Of a DNA stretch of 64,000 bases, positions 37,101 to 64,000 are shown piece after piece. Every line of letters starts with the position of its first letter. Positions within the stretch are counted from its first letter, which is position 1. The DNA is from Onthophagus taurus (taxonomy: Eukaryota > Arthropoda > Insecta > Coleoptera > Scarabaeidae): positions 2,673,501 through 2,737,500 of the forward strand of contig NC_091966.1 in the NCBI RefSeq assembly GCF_036711975.1, in the 5' to 3' direction. Made by a program: the position numbers and the translations under genes. The notes below the pieces were generated by a model. That model saw only the letters and a list, made by a program, of their open reading frames with translations. It searched no databases and was not told the origin of the DNA.

Positions 37101-37297
37101 AAAAGATTTGTCGCTTAATAATGATTTAAAACGTTGAAAAAGGCTCAAAACTTGCCTGTTTTTAGTTCGGACTCCAATGCATCTTTTAAACGCTTAACCA
37201 ATACAGCTTTATTGCCCTTGGTTTCCAAACCTCTGGAACTGAGTTCTGCCCGGAGTTCAACCACTTTTAACTTCGCGGGGTCCGGCACCGAACTCAT
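25108..37297 (-). CDS. HNRNPU: hnRNP U / hnRNP U-like protein (SAP-SPRY-AAA/kinase-like-RGG)
   Basis: Nuclear RNA- and scaffold-binding protein. Thirteen exons join in frame: 37156-37297, 36703-36851, 36462-36644, 36037-36274, 35535-35659, 34779-35474, 31449-31721, 31132-31383, 30910-31078, 30676-30858, 30468-30614, 25210-25565 and 25108-25149, giving 984 residues (human relatives about 825-860). Domain order: SAP (residues 1-45, LKVVELRAELSSRGLETKG); acidic region; SPRY starting NWYDSDLHLQID and GYVWSGVRATHGAKNGKVCF; a charged insertion of about 165 residues; SPRY resuming at HLIRIGWS; P-loop GLPASGKT (about 608) and IVIDQTN; EEVTYVDLKEDDA; and a Gly/Ser/Asn/Tyr-rich RGG tail. Intron 1 uses a GC donor (ACAG|GCAAGT). 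Introns 6 and 11 contain retroelements. Divergent from EFCAB2. Confidence 0.96.
26500..27380 (-). mobile_element. Penelope-like element C-terminus with GIY-YIG endonuclease
   Basis: On the minus strand one frame runs through KDKIKTLDRVDTVY, a single TAA stop, LNCTACNKIYIGESKQHLKK, RIQLHKYDTKQIKTQNKT, ALCQYSVTLTHKYDFENPKI and ESIIITKNINNAVNFKTDVG. The VYxLxC...C-N-K-xYIGES...R...H pattern is the cysteine-flanked GIY-YIG nuclease of Penelope-like retroelements. The reverse-transcriptase part is not recognisable upstream, so this is a 5'-truncated copy with one stop, inserted inside the RTE-type element. Confidence 0.8.
28402..29445. repeat. ~521-bp direct tandem duplication
   Basis: Sequence from TTCTATTTTGAAAGAAATTTC at 28402 repeats at 28923 with very high identity, through GGATCC, AATACATATTTTGATTT-like and GGCGAACTAATAAATATCTCG blocks and into the RT segment SKGIVKV. 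The second copy ends near 29445. The unit also contains a short frame VERIFSMHKNVLRANR resembling a hAT transposase C-terminus, which is weak evidence. The near-identity implies a recent duplication inside old debris. Confidence 0.8.
29520..30180. other. AT-rich non-coding filler in hnRNP U intron 11
   Basis: Repeated short motifs of the CTAATTTTT and TTAGTCAAAAATTAG type and long A/T tracts. I see no gene, RNA or transposon end here. Confidence 0.4.
31800..34690 (-). mobile_element. Jockey-like non-LTR retrotransposon remnant in hnRNP U intron 6
   Basis: Minus-strand RT blocks run from right to left: SEVAEVISF-like start near 34310, WKVSIVTPLLKVNSPKCYTD and KAISILPALSKALEKIVCSQ and NHSGFRPGHSCNSVL (33953-34228), then after an insertion KHYLLNRRQHAKVKG, SKGVPQGSICGSLLFIIY (32700-32918), LQHIRTVKNLDLLIDDDLKF (32408-32614) and YGPCITKDTRRRVQYIQNGC (32244-32471). 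Stops and frame changes make it inactive. A CTAG-rich palindromic repeat (33150-33900) interrupts the RT between its palm blocks. Confidence 0.82.
33150..33900. repeat. CTAG-rich palindromic repeat, long cluster inside a retroelement
   Basis: At least four alternations of TAGTTCTAGGTCTAGTGTT and inverted CTAGAACTAGAATCATTCGG. Hinges TTTAGCCGTCTTGAGAGACG and TGCGGCTAAACC appear at about 33424 and 33588. The right border CTAGGCGGCCGGCAACATC followed by TTTTCCTAGTGTAATTTTTG also occurs at the right edge of the 39905 cluster, so the border is a real element end. It splits the reverse transcriptase of the surrounding Jockey-like copy, so it inserted later. Confidence 0.85.
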
Positions 37298-37568
37298 TGT
37301 TTATTCGGGAGCAGAAAAAAAATTTAAACTTTTAACGGAATTTATACAAAATAAACACACTCATAAACGCGTTACAGTACTAAAGAAGCACGCGTAATAT
37401 TGCAAATGGCGTACTACAGTATTGCCACGCTTGCGCAATAAAATTCACTGCTATAGGTTGCCTCAAAAAAACGCGCCAAATTTAAAAATTGTATCAAGTT
37501 TGATCAATAATTCATACTTTACCTTAAAGACTAGGCTAATTCATACTTGAAATTAAAGTAAATTAATT
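37298..37568. promoter_or_regulatory. Short bidirectional intergenic region, hnRNP U / EFCAB2
   Basis: Only 271 bp separate the two start codons, which point away from each other. Both 5' UTRs and core promoters must fit here. No TATA box is evident. A bidirectional promoter is the natural inference. Confidence 0.6.
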
Positions 37569-38214
37569 ATGGAAGATGTTCAAGAACAACCGGGTATACT
37601 CATATTATATTTTAGAATTTTTAATCATATTTTTTATTTTAGTTGTATTAAACAACGATTTAGAAAGGAAAATTTTTGATGCTTTCGAAGTGTTTGATCA
37701 CGCTGGAAATAAAACCGTTGATGTACGAGATGTTGGAACTGTTATTCGTTCTTTGGGTGCTTGCCCTACAGAAGCTGAACTTCAAGAAATGATTGTTTTG
37801 TACTTAGAAGATCCTGTTAATCCCGGATCGATTCACGTTAATAAATTTATCCCTTTTGTATCCCAATTTATCACTGAACACAAGTACTTATTTAAATTTA
37901 GTTCTTATTTTATTGCGTAAACTTTACAAATTATTAATTTTAGGTATGAACCTGCTACTCCAGATGCTCTACTTGAGGCTTTTCATGTTTTGGATCCATT
38001 AGGAAAAGGCTACATAACTAAAGAATACATTTCAACTTTAATGACACAAGATGGTGAACCATTTAATCAAGATGAATTGGATGAAATGTTGGAAATTGCC
38101 ATTGATCCTCATACTCAAACAGTACCATACGAATATTATATTAATCAATTGATGGTGAGTTTAAATGATATATATTTTAATAATATTAAATTCTTAATGT
38201 TTCAGATTGATTAA
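37569..38214 (+). CDS. EFCAB2: EFCAB2 / DRC8, EF-hand subunit of the nexin-dynein regulatory complex
   Basis: Axonemal calmodulin-like protein of the nexin-dynein regulatory complex, expected in sperm flagella or ciliated sensory neurons of insects. Four exons join in frame: 37569-37593, 37643-37883, 37944-38154 and 38206-38214, giving 161 residues, the size of human EFCAB2. Diagnostic stretches: KIFDAFEVFDHAGNKTVDVR, TVIRSLGACPTEAELQEM, HVLDPLGKGYITKEYISTLM, GEPFNQDELDEMLEIAIDP and the C-terminal MID. The EF-hand loops are degenerate, as in the family. The first and last exons are tiny (25 and 9 coding nt). A poly(A) signal is at 38633-38638. A decayed copy of exon 3 lies at 42637-42785. Confidence 0.95.
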
Positions 38215-39529
38215 GTGAAATGTAGAATGTTGGGCACAACACAAGTATATATTTTAAGACATATTTAAAGTAATTATTAATTAGTGCACAATTACAAAGT
38301 TTAAAATTATCTCCTATTGCAACTCAAGACCCACATTTCATGCATATCTAATGTACAATTTCTTAACCTAACTAATTACATCTTGTAATTCAGCAACAAT
38401 GATACCACACAAAAGTGTGGTTACTTCTTTATTATTATTAATGTAGAGGACAATGTAGTATTGAGGTGATTTCGATGTAATTTATTTGTAATTATGTATG
38501 ATCTTCAAAAGTTAGATATTAGAAATTAAAATTAATTTCATTGAGTAATTTTTAGGCAACCCAACTTACATCTAACACAACATTGCAGAAGAATAAGACA
38601 TTTGTGTTAACACTAGCAGTGTGGTGTTAAGAATAAAGCACCTTATAAATATTGAAATAAGTTGTAATAAAAAGGTCTTTTATTAAATTGAGCACTTAAA
38701 AAGCTCCATTGAAATGTCAAAATTAATAGGGGCTTCTTCATTAATTAAAGAATTGGAATATAATGAAAAACTTGTAAGGAAGCACAAGTTACAGGAGTAA
38801 CACAATTGGCTAGCTGTCTAAGGGACACTATATGGGGAAACAAATACATGCATGTAGAAGGAAAAATGAAATTATCACCTTAAGTGTCACCTGAAAGGTG
38901 TATCACCTTTAGTGTGTTAGTGGTGCTAGAAAACCAATGTACCAACCACATGAGAGTATTAAATCGTGGTTATGAGGCTTTTATAGACAACCAAAATTCA
39001 ACAGGCAGGGGCTGAAAGTATTTTGAGTATGAAGAAGAGATGAGAGAATTGATGAGTATGAAAAAAAAATGTTAACCCTGAGTTATTATTAGATAACAAT
39101 ATAGTTAATGTGCTGATTGTGAATGAGGATAAAGAAAATTATGAAATGGAAAGCATGAGTCTAGAACTATCACCAGTGGTTACACTGAATGATACATCAG
39201 AAAAATAGAAGATATGTAGTAACAAACCAAAAAAATAAATTGTGTTGTGCCCTGGACTCCAATTATGTTCACTGCGCCGTATTATCAAATCTCCTTCAAA
39301 TCTCTCAATACCGACATACCCAAATCTCCAAATACTCTATTACCTTATCTCTGCTCCAAATCTCTCTCGCATAAAAGACACTTTTATGGTTGGGCGCGGT
39401 TATTGTTAAGGTTATGTATGGCGTTATACTTATGTTAATGTCGATGTTTGTAACCAGAATAAGTAAATAAACAGTAAGAAGATATACAGATTGAGATTTT
39501 ATTATAATAAACGATAGATTTAACTTTAG
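38215..39529. other. Region between EFCAB2 and the myosin tail; no motor exons seen
   Basis: Holds the EFCAB2 3' UTR (AATAAA at 38633-38638), then low-complexity acidic/lysine translations with stops (38700-39200) and pyrimidine-rich sequence near 39260-39370. Nothing resembles a myosin motor (no GESGAGKT, SSRFGK or similar), which matters for reading the next feature. Confidence 0.5.
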
Positions 39530-41583
39530 GACAAAGATTTTTATAAGGTTCCCAAAAACTTTATTTGAAACAGAAGACGCCTTCCAAGCTAAAAAACATG
39601 ATATAGCAGCAACTATTCAATCAAAATATAAAGAAATACTTGAAAGAAGGAAATATTTAAAAATGAGCTACACTGAAAAAGAAGCTGAAAGAAGAAAAGC
39701 TGCGGTTCTTGTTATTAGAAAGTAAGATAATTTTAATAAATTACTTTCATGTTTTGTTTGTGATGATGTTTTATCCTCATCAAGTGAATCGTCCCAGCGT
39801 TTTGACAGCTTTTTAACTGGCCGCCTTCCCTCCACCCTTCTTCCTTTCTCAAGTTTCAGTGTTCTGTCTTCATCCAGCCACCACATATGGTCGACCCAAT
39901 GGACCATAATGAAAACTAGGGCGTACCTAGTGTCACACTAGGTTCTATCTACACTAGAACTAATGCAAGACTTAGAACTAGAATCATTCGGGTTTAGCCG
40001 TCTTGAGAGACGTGCGGCTAAACCTTAATGTTTCTAGTTCTCAGTCTAGTGTTAGTTCTAGTTTTACACTAACACTATCACTAGAACTAACACAAAACCT
40101 AGCACTAGAATCGTTCGGGTTTAGCCGTCTTGAGAGACGTGCGGCTAAACCCTAATGTTTCTAGTTCTCGGTTTAGTGTTAGTTCTAGTTTTATACTAGC
40201 ACTATCACTACAACTAACACAAGACCTAGAACTAGAATCATTCGGGTTTAGCCACCCAACCTAACCCAACCCAACCCGAATGTTTCTAGGCGGCCGGCAA
40301 CATCTCGAATTTTCCTAGTGTAATTTTTGCTTAAAACTGACCAATAGCAACCCTTCTTTTTGGCACTTTAATTTCAAAATACTCCTCCGAATTAAAAAAT
40401 ACAGTATAAGACTTCATTGGAGACCTGATGTGATCGTGCCATTAGGTGTATGTCGTTATGACATAAATAGGTGTTCCTTAAGGATTGTCCTTTAAGGGTT
40501 GCTTTAAGCTAATTGTAAAATTTATCCTTAATTCTTTCATCGTTATCTTTTGTGTAGAAACTCGTGGCTTCCTAATGACTTGTCACTTTTAAAGATTCTG
40601 TGTAAAATTAATTTTCTTTTTTAAATAGATTCATTAAGGGATTTATAACAAGAAATGGACCAATTAACGACTGTAATAAAGATTTCGTTGAAATGGCAAA
40701 ACGGAATTGGTTGATGAGACTATCAAAAAGTCTTCCATCGAATTTTTTAAAAAGAACTTGGCCACCATGTCCGTATAGTTGTAAAGAGGCATCAGCACAT
40801 TTGGAAAAATATTACGCCTCTCATATGTCAAGGGTTTATCGCAAGAAATTAACCCCCGAAAGAAAATTGGTATTTGAACAAAAGATTTTGGCTGAAAAAT
40901 TATTTAAGGGTAAAAAAGCGAATTATCCTGAAAGTCTTCCGCATACGTTTGTAACTAATAGATTATCAGCGACTGATATTTCGATTGATACCATTTTAGA
41001 TGAGAAACAAAGGGTAATAAATAATTTTTTTTTGTATTAATTTTAATTGAAAATTTATTTTCTTTAAAGTACTGTTCACCTGTTATAAAATACGATCGAC
41101 GTGGCTTTAAAGAAAGGGATCGTATCATGGTGGTTACTAACAATTCATTTTGTTTAATCGACCTTAAACCAAAACAACTAAAAATGAAACATAAATTTCC
41201 TTTAGATAAATTGGAATTTATTATTTCACCAGCATTAAATAGCTTCGTATTGATAAAAATCCCAGATGAAATGAAAAAAGCCGATAAGGGCGATTTAATT
41301 TTAAAAGTGCCTCATTTAATCGAAGCGTTAACTTTAACCGTTGAAATCACTGAGAAGCCTGAAAAAATTATTTTTGCTAAAACTAACATGTAAAGAAATC
41401 AAATTGCAAATTAAAAATAAATTGTTATTAACATAATTTATTTTTAGGATTGAGTATGCTAAACCAGGTAAACCTGGTCAGATTGTCTTTAGTGTAGGAC
41501 CCCAAGAAAACTTTTTTAGAGATAAAAAGAATGGAAATTTACTTATTATTAGTCGTAGCACTGTTGGTCTTAATAATACTTAA
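39530..41583 (+). CDS. Class I myosin neck and TH1 tail without motor domain (partial gene or truncated duplicate)
   Basis: Four exons with consistent phases and no stops: 39530-39721, 40629-41013, 41070-41389 and 41448-41583, about 344 residues. The first opens in the converter end of a myosin motor (TKIFIRFPKTLFETEDAFQA), followed by IQ-like helices and VIRKFIKGFITRNGP. The tail has the myosin I TH1 signature: LPSNFLKRTWPPCPYSCKEA, EKLFKGKKANYPESLP, VIKYDRRGFKERDRI, KADKGDLILKVPHLIEALT and a C-terminal GNLLIISRS. This resembles Myo1C and Drosophila Myo61F. The first exon starts at a splice acceptor in mid-codon, so 5' exons are required, yet none lie between it and EFCAB2. It may be a truncated duplicate, a gene with a nested upstream intron, or a misassembly. 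A poly(A) signal is at 41795-41800. Confidence 0.8.
39905..40300. repeat. CTAG-rich palindromic repeat in myosin-tail intron
   Basis: Two full rounds of the palindrome with hinges TTTAGCCGTCTTGAGAGACG / TGCGGCTAAACC at about 39995 and 40123, followed by CTAACCCAACCCAACCC and the border CTAGGCGGCCGGCAACATC at 40285. The right flank (TAATTTTTGCTTAAAACTGA, then CTCCTCCGAATTAAAAAAT) is shared with the 33150 cluster. Confidence 0.85.
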
Positions 41584-41809
41584 TAAAAACATAATGAAAA
41601 GAATATCTATTGAATTTGATAAAGAAAATGAGCTTGGGAAAAAGATATTGTTAAAAATGTACCATTTTTATGTTCAAAATAATTTCTTTTGTATAGATGA
41701 TGGGAATGAAATGTATTATAATATATTATTATTGATTTTATTTAACTCAGGTGAAATATGTTTATATTTTATTTAATTTTATAATTTATTCGTTAATAAA
41801 GATCGTTAT

Positions 41810-43491
41810 AACTACTTTGTATTGCGACTTTATTCATTTTTATACGCCACTGTTCAATATTTTTTTGTTCTTTAACACGTAGGCTTATTTCATAAGTTTT
41901 TTTACACATATACATCATTTTGCTGAAAATAAATATGTATCAACTACTTACAATCACCGAGAATATTGAGTTATTCAATATTACAAGTTGGTAATTCACA
42001 AATATAGCTTTTGTAGGTCACTAACAGGGCCTTATTTAAATTTCTTTTTGTTCTCTAGGTATTGTTAAAAAAAAATAAAAACCATAAGATAAATTGATCT
42101 TTTGAAAGCAATAACTAATAGGTATACTTAAATAAGTACTAAGACTTTATTATAACAATAATTAATCTTTAACCATCTTTAAAACTTTTCAATTATCTAC
42201 AGAGTGTGTCTAAATAGTCGAATTATCTTCGAATTTTATTTACAGGAGGATTAATGGGACAGTTATCTAGAGTTAATGCTTTTCTGTTTGAACAGTGAGA
42301 TCACAATGTATAGCGGAGGCTTTTTGTGATGTTGAAACTTTCTGATATTTGGTTGTTTAATTCACTTGAAGACTTTACCGATACAAGAATAAGTGGTATG
42401 TTTAATTTTTCATGGTTTTTGTTTTTTAAGAATCGTACTAGAATTGAGACTCCACGCCATTGAGGCTCGCGATCTTTCAAATTAATTATCTAGATCTTTA
42501 TACTTTTTATCTTTATCTTTTTGAAAGGGTTTCCAGATAGGGTACAATTACACGAAGGCCTGCTTTTCCAAAGGTTCTTTTGCCTCTCTATCTTTCCCAA
42601 CATACCAAGGTATTCGAAAGTTTTAACTCGTTTTCCTTTTCATGGATTGGATCCATTAGGAAAAGGGTATAGGTATAACTAGACCATTTAGTCAAGACTA
42701 AATAGACGAAATGCTCGAAGTAGCTATTGTTCCTTCTACTCAAACAGTACCATACGAATTTTACATCAATAAATTGATTGTAAGTTTGTTATAGACACAA
42801 ATTTTGCTGTACAGGTTATGCATTTTTGGTGGAGGAGCCGGAATAATTTGTTTATTTAGAAACCTTTTTATTTTGTAGTACGAACCTCCGCCTGAAGTAA
42901 GTTTATATGCGGTTGCTGATGGCTGATACCATTGAAGCTGCGAAATCTTAAACTGTTAAAAACCATTAGGTGCACTTTTAGAGCAAATACACCAAGAAAG
43001 AAAAGAAGATTGATTCTTATTTTGTCATTTTTAAATGTGTGCTGTGTAAATTAATAAAAATTATAATATTTTTAATCAATTTTTAAATATAATTTTAGTT
43101 ATTTATAAACAATTTTTAGAAAGAACTCAAATAAAACAAAATTTTAAATTTAAATAATACGAGTATTAACCCAAAGATGTCGCGTTACCTACTTATTCAT
43201 TTTATTTATTTATTTTATATTTGTTTAATTAACTAAACTATATTCAAGTTTTTCTTATAATTAATAAAATTTGATTTAAAAAAAGTAAATTTATTACATA
43301 CATTATCGAATTAGAATGAAACGGAAAGTTAACTTTTAACTTGTCATGCGTCTTTGTAATGAAGTTAGCCCAACAAACTGAAACTAATATGGCCGACCGA
43401 TAGGGACTGTCAAATTCACGTAAACATTTTTGTGCGGATGATCAAATCGAATTGATAAAATGTAAGGCGTGAAAACAAAGTTTTCATAACC
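41810..43491. other. Intergenic region between myosin tail and MAP4K3 gene
   Basis: AT-rich. It contains the EFCAB2 exon fragment at 42637-42785 (listed separately), a possible decayed exon-like piece near 42878-42900, and about 150 bp before 43492 that should hold the MAP4K3 5' UTR and promoter. Nothing else is supported. Confidence 0.4.
42637..42785 (+). pseudogene. Decayed duplicate of EFCAB2 exon 3
   Basis: GGATCCATTAGGAAAAGG matches the functional exon, and downstream the frame gives DEMLEVAIVPSTQTVPYEFY and INKLI, against DEMLEIAIDPHTQTVPYEYY in the gene at 38.1 kb. About 36 nt are deleted between the two blocks, and a TAA replaces the codon before IDEML. The genomic splice donor after the exon is kept (ATTGTAAGT), so the copy arose by DNA duplication, not by retroposition. 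Confidence 0.85.
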
Positions 43492-53573
<10,082 letters not shown>

Positions 53574-54260
53574 AAAATAAAAAGCGGTATGTATGGAAGT
53601 TATGCATTAATTTGGTTTTTATTAATAACGTTGTAGGAAACGTACCTGGTCTTTGTGAATCTCGTCGCTTATTTCATTCGAAACATGAATTAATAAAAGC
53701 TATACAGAGCTCATCATTAGGATATTATTTGTTTTCGTAACTTATTGCTTAGAGTTAAGAGTATCCAGTATACAGAAATCTTATGTAAGACAAGTTGGAA
53801 AATATACCTCAAAATAGAGTTTAGACGAATGACGCAAAGTCAAATAAAAGTTTAAAAATTAAAATCGAGAGGAAAAAATTTAAACAAGTTATATGAAAAA
53901 TGTTTATTAAAATGCAAATCATACAAATGAGTAATTTTTGTAATAGATGTTTTACCAAGTAATGTAAATAGTATGTATTTTTCTGGCACGTTTTCTCCTG
54001 ATAGTCTTTTAATGTAAAAAAAAAATGGAAATTACGAGAAGGAAAGTTTTAGTCACCGTTTGTTCCCGTATTTCAACAATCTACGAATTTGTATATTCAA
54101 ATAATAGATAGCGTTAAAATCTGTTTTTTAAGAGATTTCTGTATTTAACGAGAGATTTTTGATATAGTTAACAGCGTCTTTGGCTGTGTATTAATTTACA
54201 TATGTAATAAATAGCTTATTTAAGATGTACATATTGTATATTTGTTCAATAAATACCAAA
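53574..54260 (+). other. MAP4K3 3' UTR with poly(A) signal
   Basis: Follows the TAA at 53571-53573. The canonical AATAAA at 54248-54253 (inside TTCAATAAATACC) would close a 3' UTR of about 690 nt. No frame here resembles CNH sequence, supporting the stop chosen. Confidence 0.55.
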
Positions 54261-55031
54261 AAAAAACTTATTTAAATACATACGTTTGTAAGCTTTCATG
54301 TAACATTTAGTTCATTCACTTTTGTTAGCCTTCTGTTATACATTATGTTAATATTTCTCTTTTTTTTTCAGTTTAAACTATTTTATTATTAATAAAAATT
54401 AGCAAAATTTTTTAAGTGTTAATTTTCCTTTGTTTTCAGATCCTTTAATCCCATTGTTATGAGTAATACAATCAAATTTGGCAAGAAACTATAAAACCTG
54501 GTATCATTTTTAAAATCATTTAATAGAAGGAAACGGATTTTCTAATTTTATTTTCGCTGCTAAACTAAAAATAGTCCCCACTCAGCTCCTGAATATAAAT
54601 AACTTCAGTACGGACCAACGAAATATCACTGCTGTGTGTGATTAGAGCTAATGCGTGCAAAAAAATCGAAATAAAGGTAAAAACGGCGTTTTATTTCTTT
54701 TTCATCTAATATCCATGTCTAAAAACTAACAATAATCATCGAACCCACAGCAAATTCGAATTATAATTTAAGATTATGGTATACCATTTTATAATTAAAT
54801 TTAAAATGTTCGTCTAAATATCAATAATTGGACAGAAATCTTGAAAGGGCGTGAAATTTACAGTTAAGAAAGTGTGTCAAATGTAATCAATAGTTCTGTA
54901 TAAGAAAAACATCACCGGTTGGCGAACGATACCGGCGCTAATGTGGTTGCCTAAATTTTTGTCGCAGTGTAATAAATGTTTATTTTTAAGGCACCGATGC
55001 AGTTCGTGTTGTAAATATTTTGAAATTTCAG
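54261..55031. promoter_or_regulatory. RyR: Region upstream of the RyR start exon
   Basis: Non-coding. A splice acceptor (AAATTTCAG at 55023-55031) precedes the exon that carries the RyR start codon, so at least one non-coding 5' exon and the promoter lie further upstream, somewhere between the MAP4K3 end and here. I cannot point to a TSS. Confidence 0.35.
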
Positions 55032-55054
55032 GTGTTTGATAGAGAAGCCCCAAA

Positions 55055-64000
<8,946 letters not shown>

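Noticed and set aside
53574-53740. Possible extra MAP4K3 exon near 53638-53740
   Set aside because: The frame ending in AGHEASY already matches the family C-terminus; the extra piece has no CNH similarity.

Overview
This window is AT-rich insect nuclear DNA. Genes have GT-AG introns, often under 100 bp but sometimes several kb and filled with transposon debris. The N-terminal ryanodine-receptor exons match what I know of insect RyR almost residue for residue. The order is not certain. A beetle or other holometabolous insect would fit, but that is a guess. I saw no bacterial-type operon, CRISPR array, rRNA or convincing tRNA.

Layout, left to right. (1) 1-3.8 kb: a roughly 250-bp tandem satellite, an RTE-type retroelement scrap and non-coding DNA, probably inside a large RBM25 intron. 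(2) 3.9-10.7 kb, minus: the first five coding exons of RBM25 (U1-associated splicing regulator). Its third intron is almost entirely a 5.9-kb TA-flanked composite of nested DNA transposons. (3) 11.3-11.9 kb, plus: intronless TP53RK/Bud32, divergent from RBM25. (4) 12.0-13.1 kb, minus: a short NIMA-related kinase whose 3' end converges on TP53RK with 73 bp between stop codons. (5) 13.2-19.2 kb, minus: two tandem DHRS4-type short-chain dehydrogenases with identical intron positions, both ending in the peroxisomal signal SRL. (6) 19.4-23.5 kb: nested retroelements and a long-inverted-repeat element. (7) 25.1-37.3 kb, minus: a complete 13-exon hnRNP U-type gene with an unusual charged insertion in its SPRY domain. 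Its large introns hold RTE-, Penelope- and Jockey-type debris. (8) 37.6-38.2 kb, plus: EFCAB2/DRC8, divergent from hnRNP U. (9) 39.5-41.6 kb, plus: an intact-looking class I myosin neck and TH1 tail with no motor domain upstream, followed at 42.6 kb by a decayed copy of an EFCAB2 exon. (10) 43.5-53.6 kb, plus: a complete 19-exon MAP4K3-type (happyhour) kinase with a CNH domain. (11) 55.1-64.0 kb, plus: the 5' part of RyR, continuing off the right edge. It includes a candidate 15-nt in-frame microexon and an intron carrying a roughly 322-bp tandem satellite.

The host genes are ordinary housekeeping and signalling genes with no obvious shared pathway: splicing (RBM25, hnRNP U), tRNA t6A biosynthesis (TP53RK), peroxisomal carbonyl reduction (DHRS4), ciliary axoneme (EFCAB2), TOR/JNK signalling (MAP4K3) and calcium release (RyR). 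The most unusual material is in the accessory DNA. There is a dispersed CTAG-rich palindromic repeat in six clusters, many TA-flanked inverted-repeat elements with CAG/CTG-type ends, the motorless myosin tail and the RyR microexon. I did not find a convincing new multi-gene system.

Exon coordinates come from reading frame continuity, splice consensus and remembered family homology. No alignment or transcript data were available.
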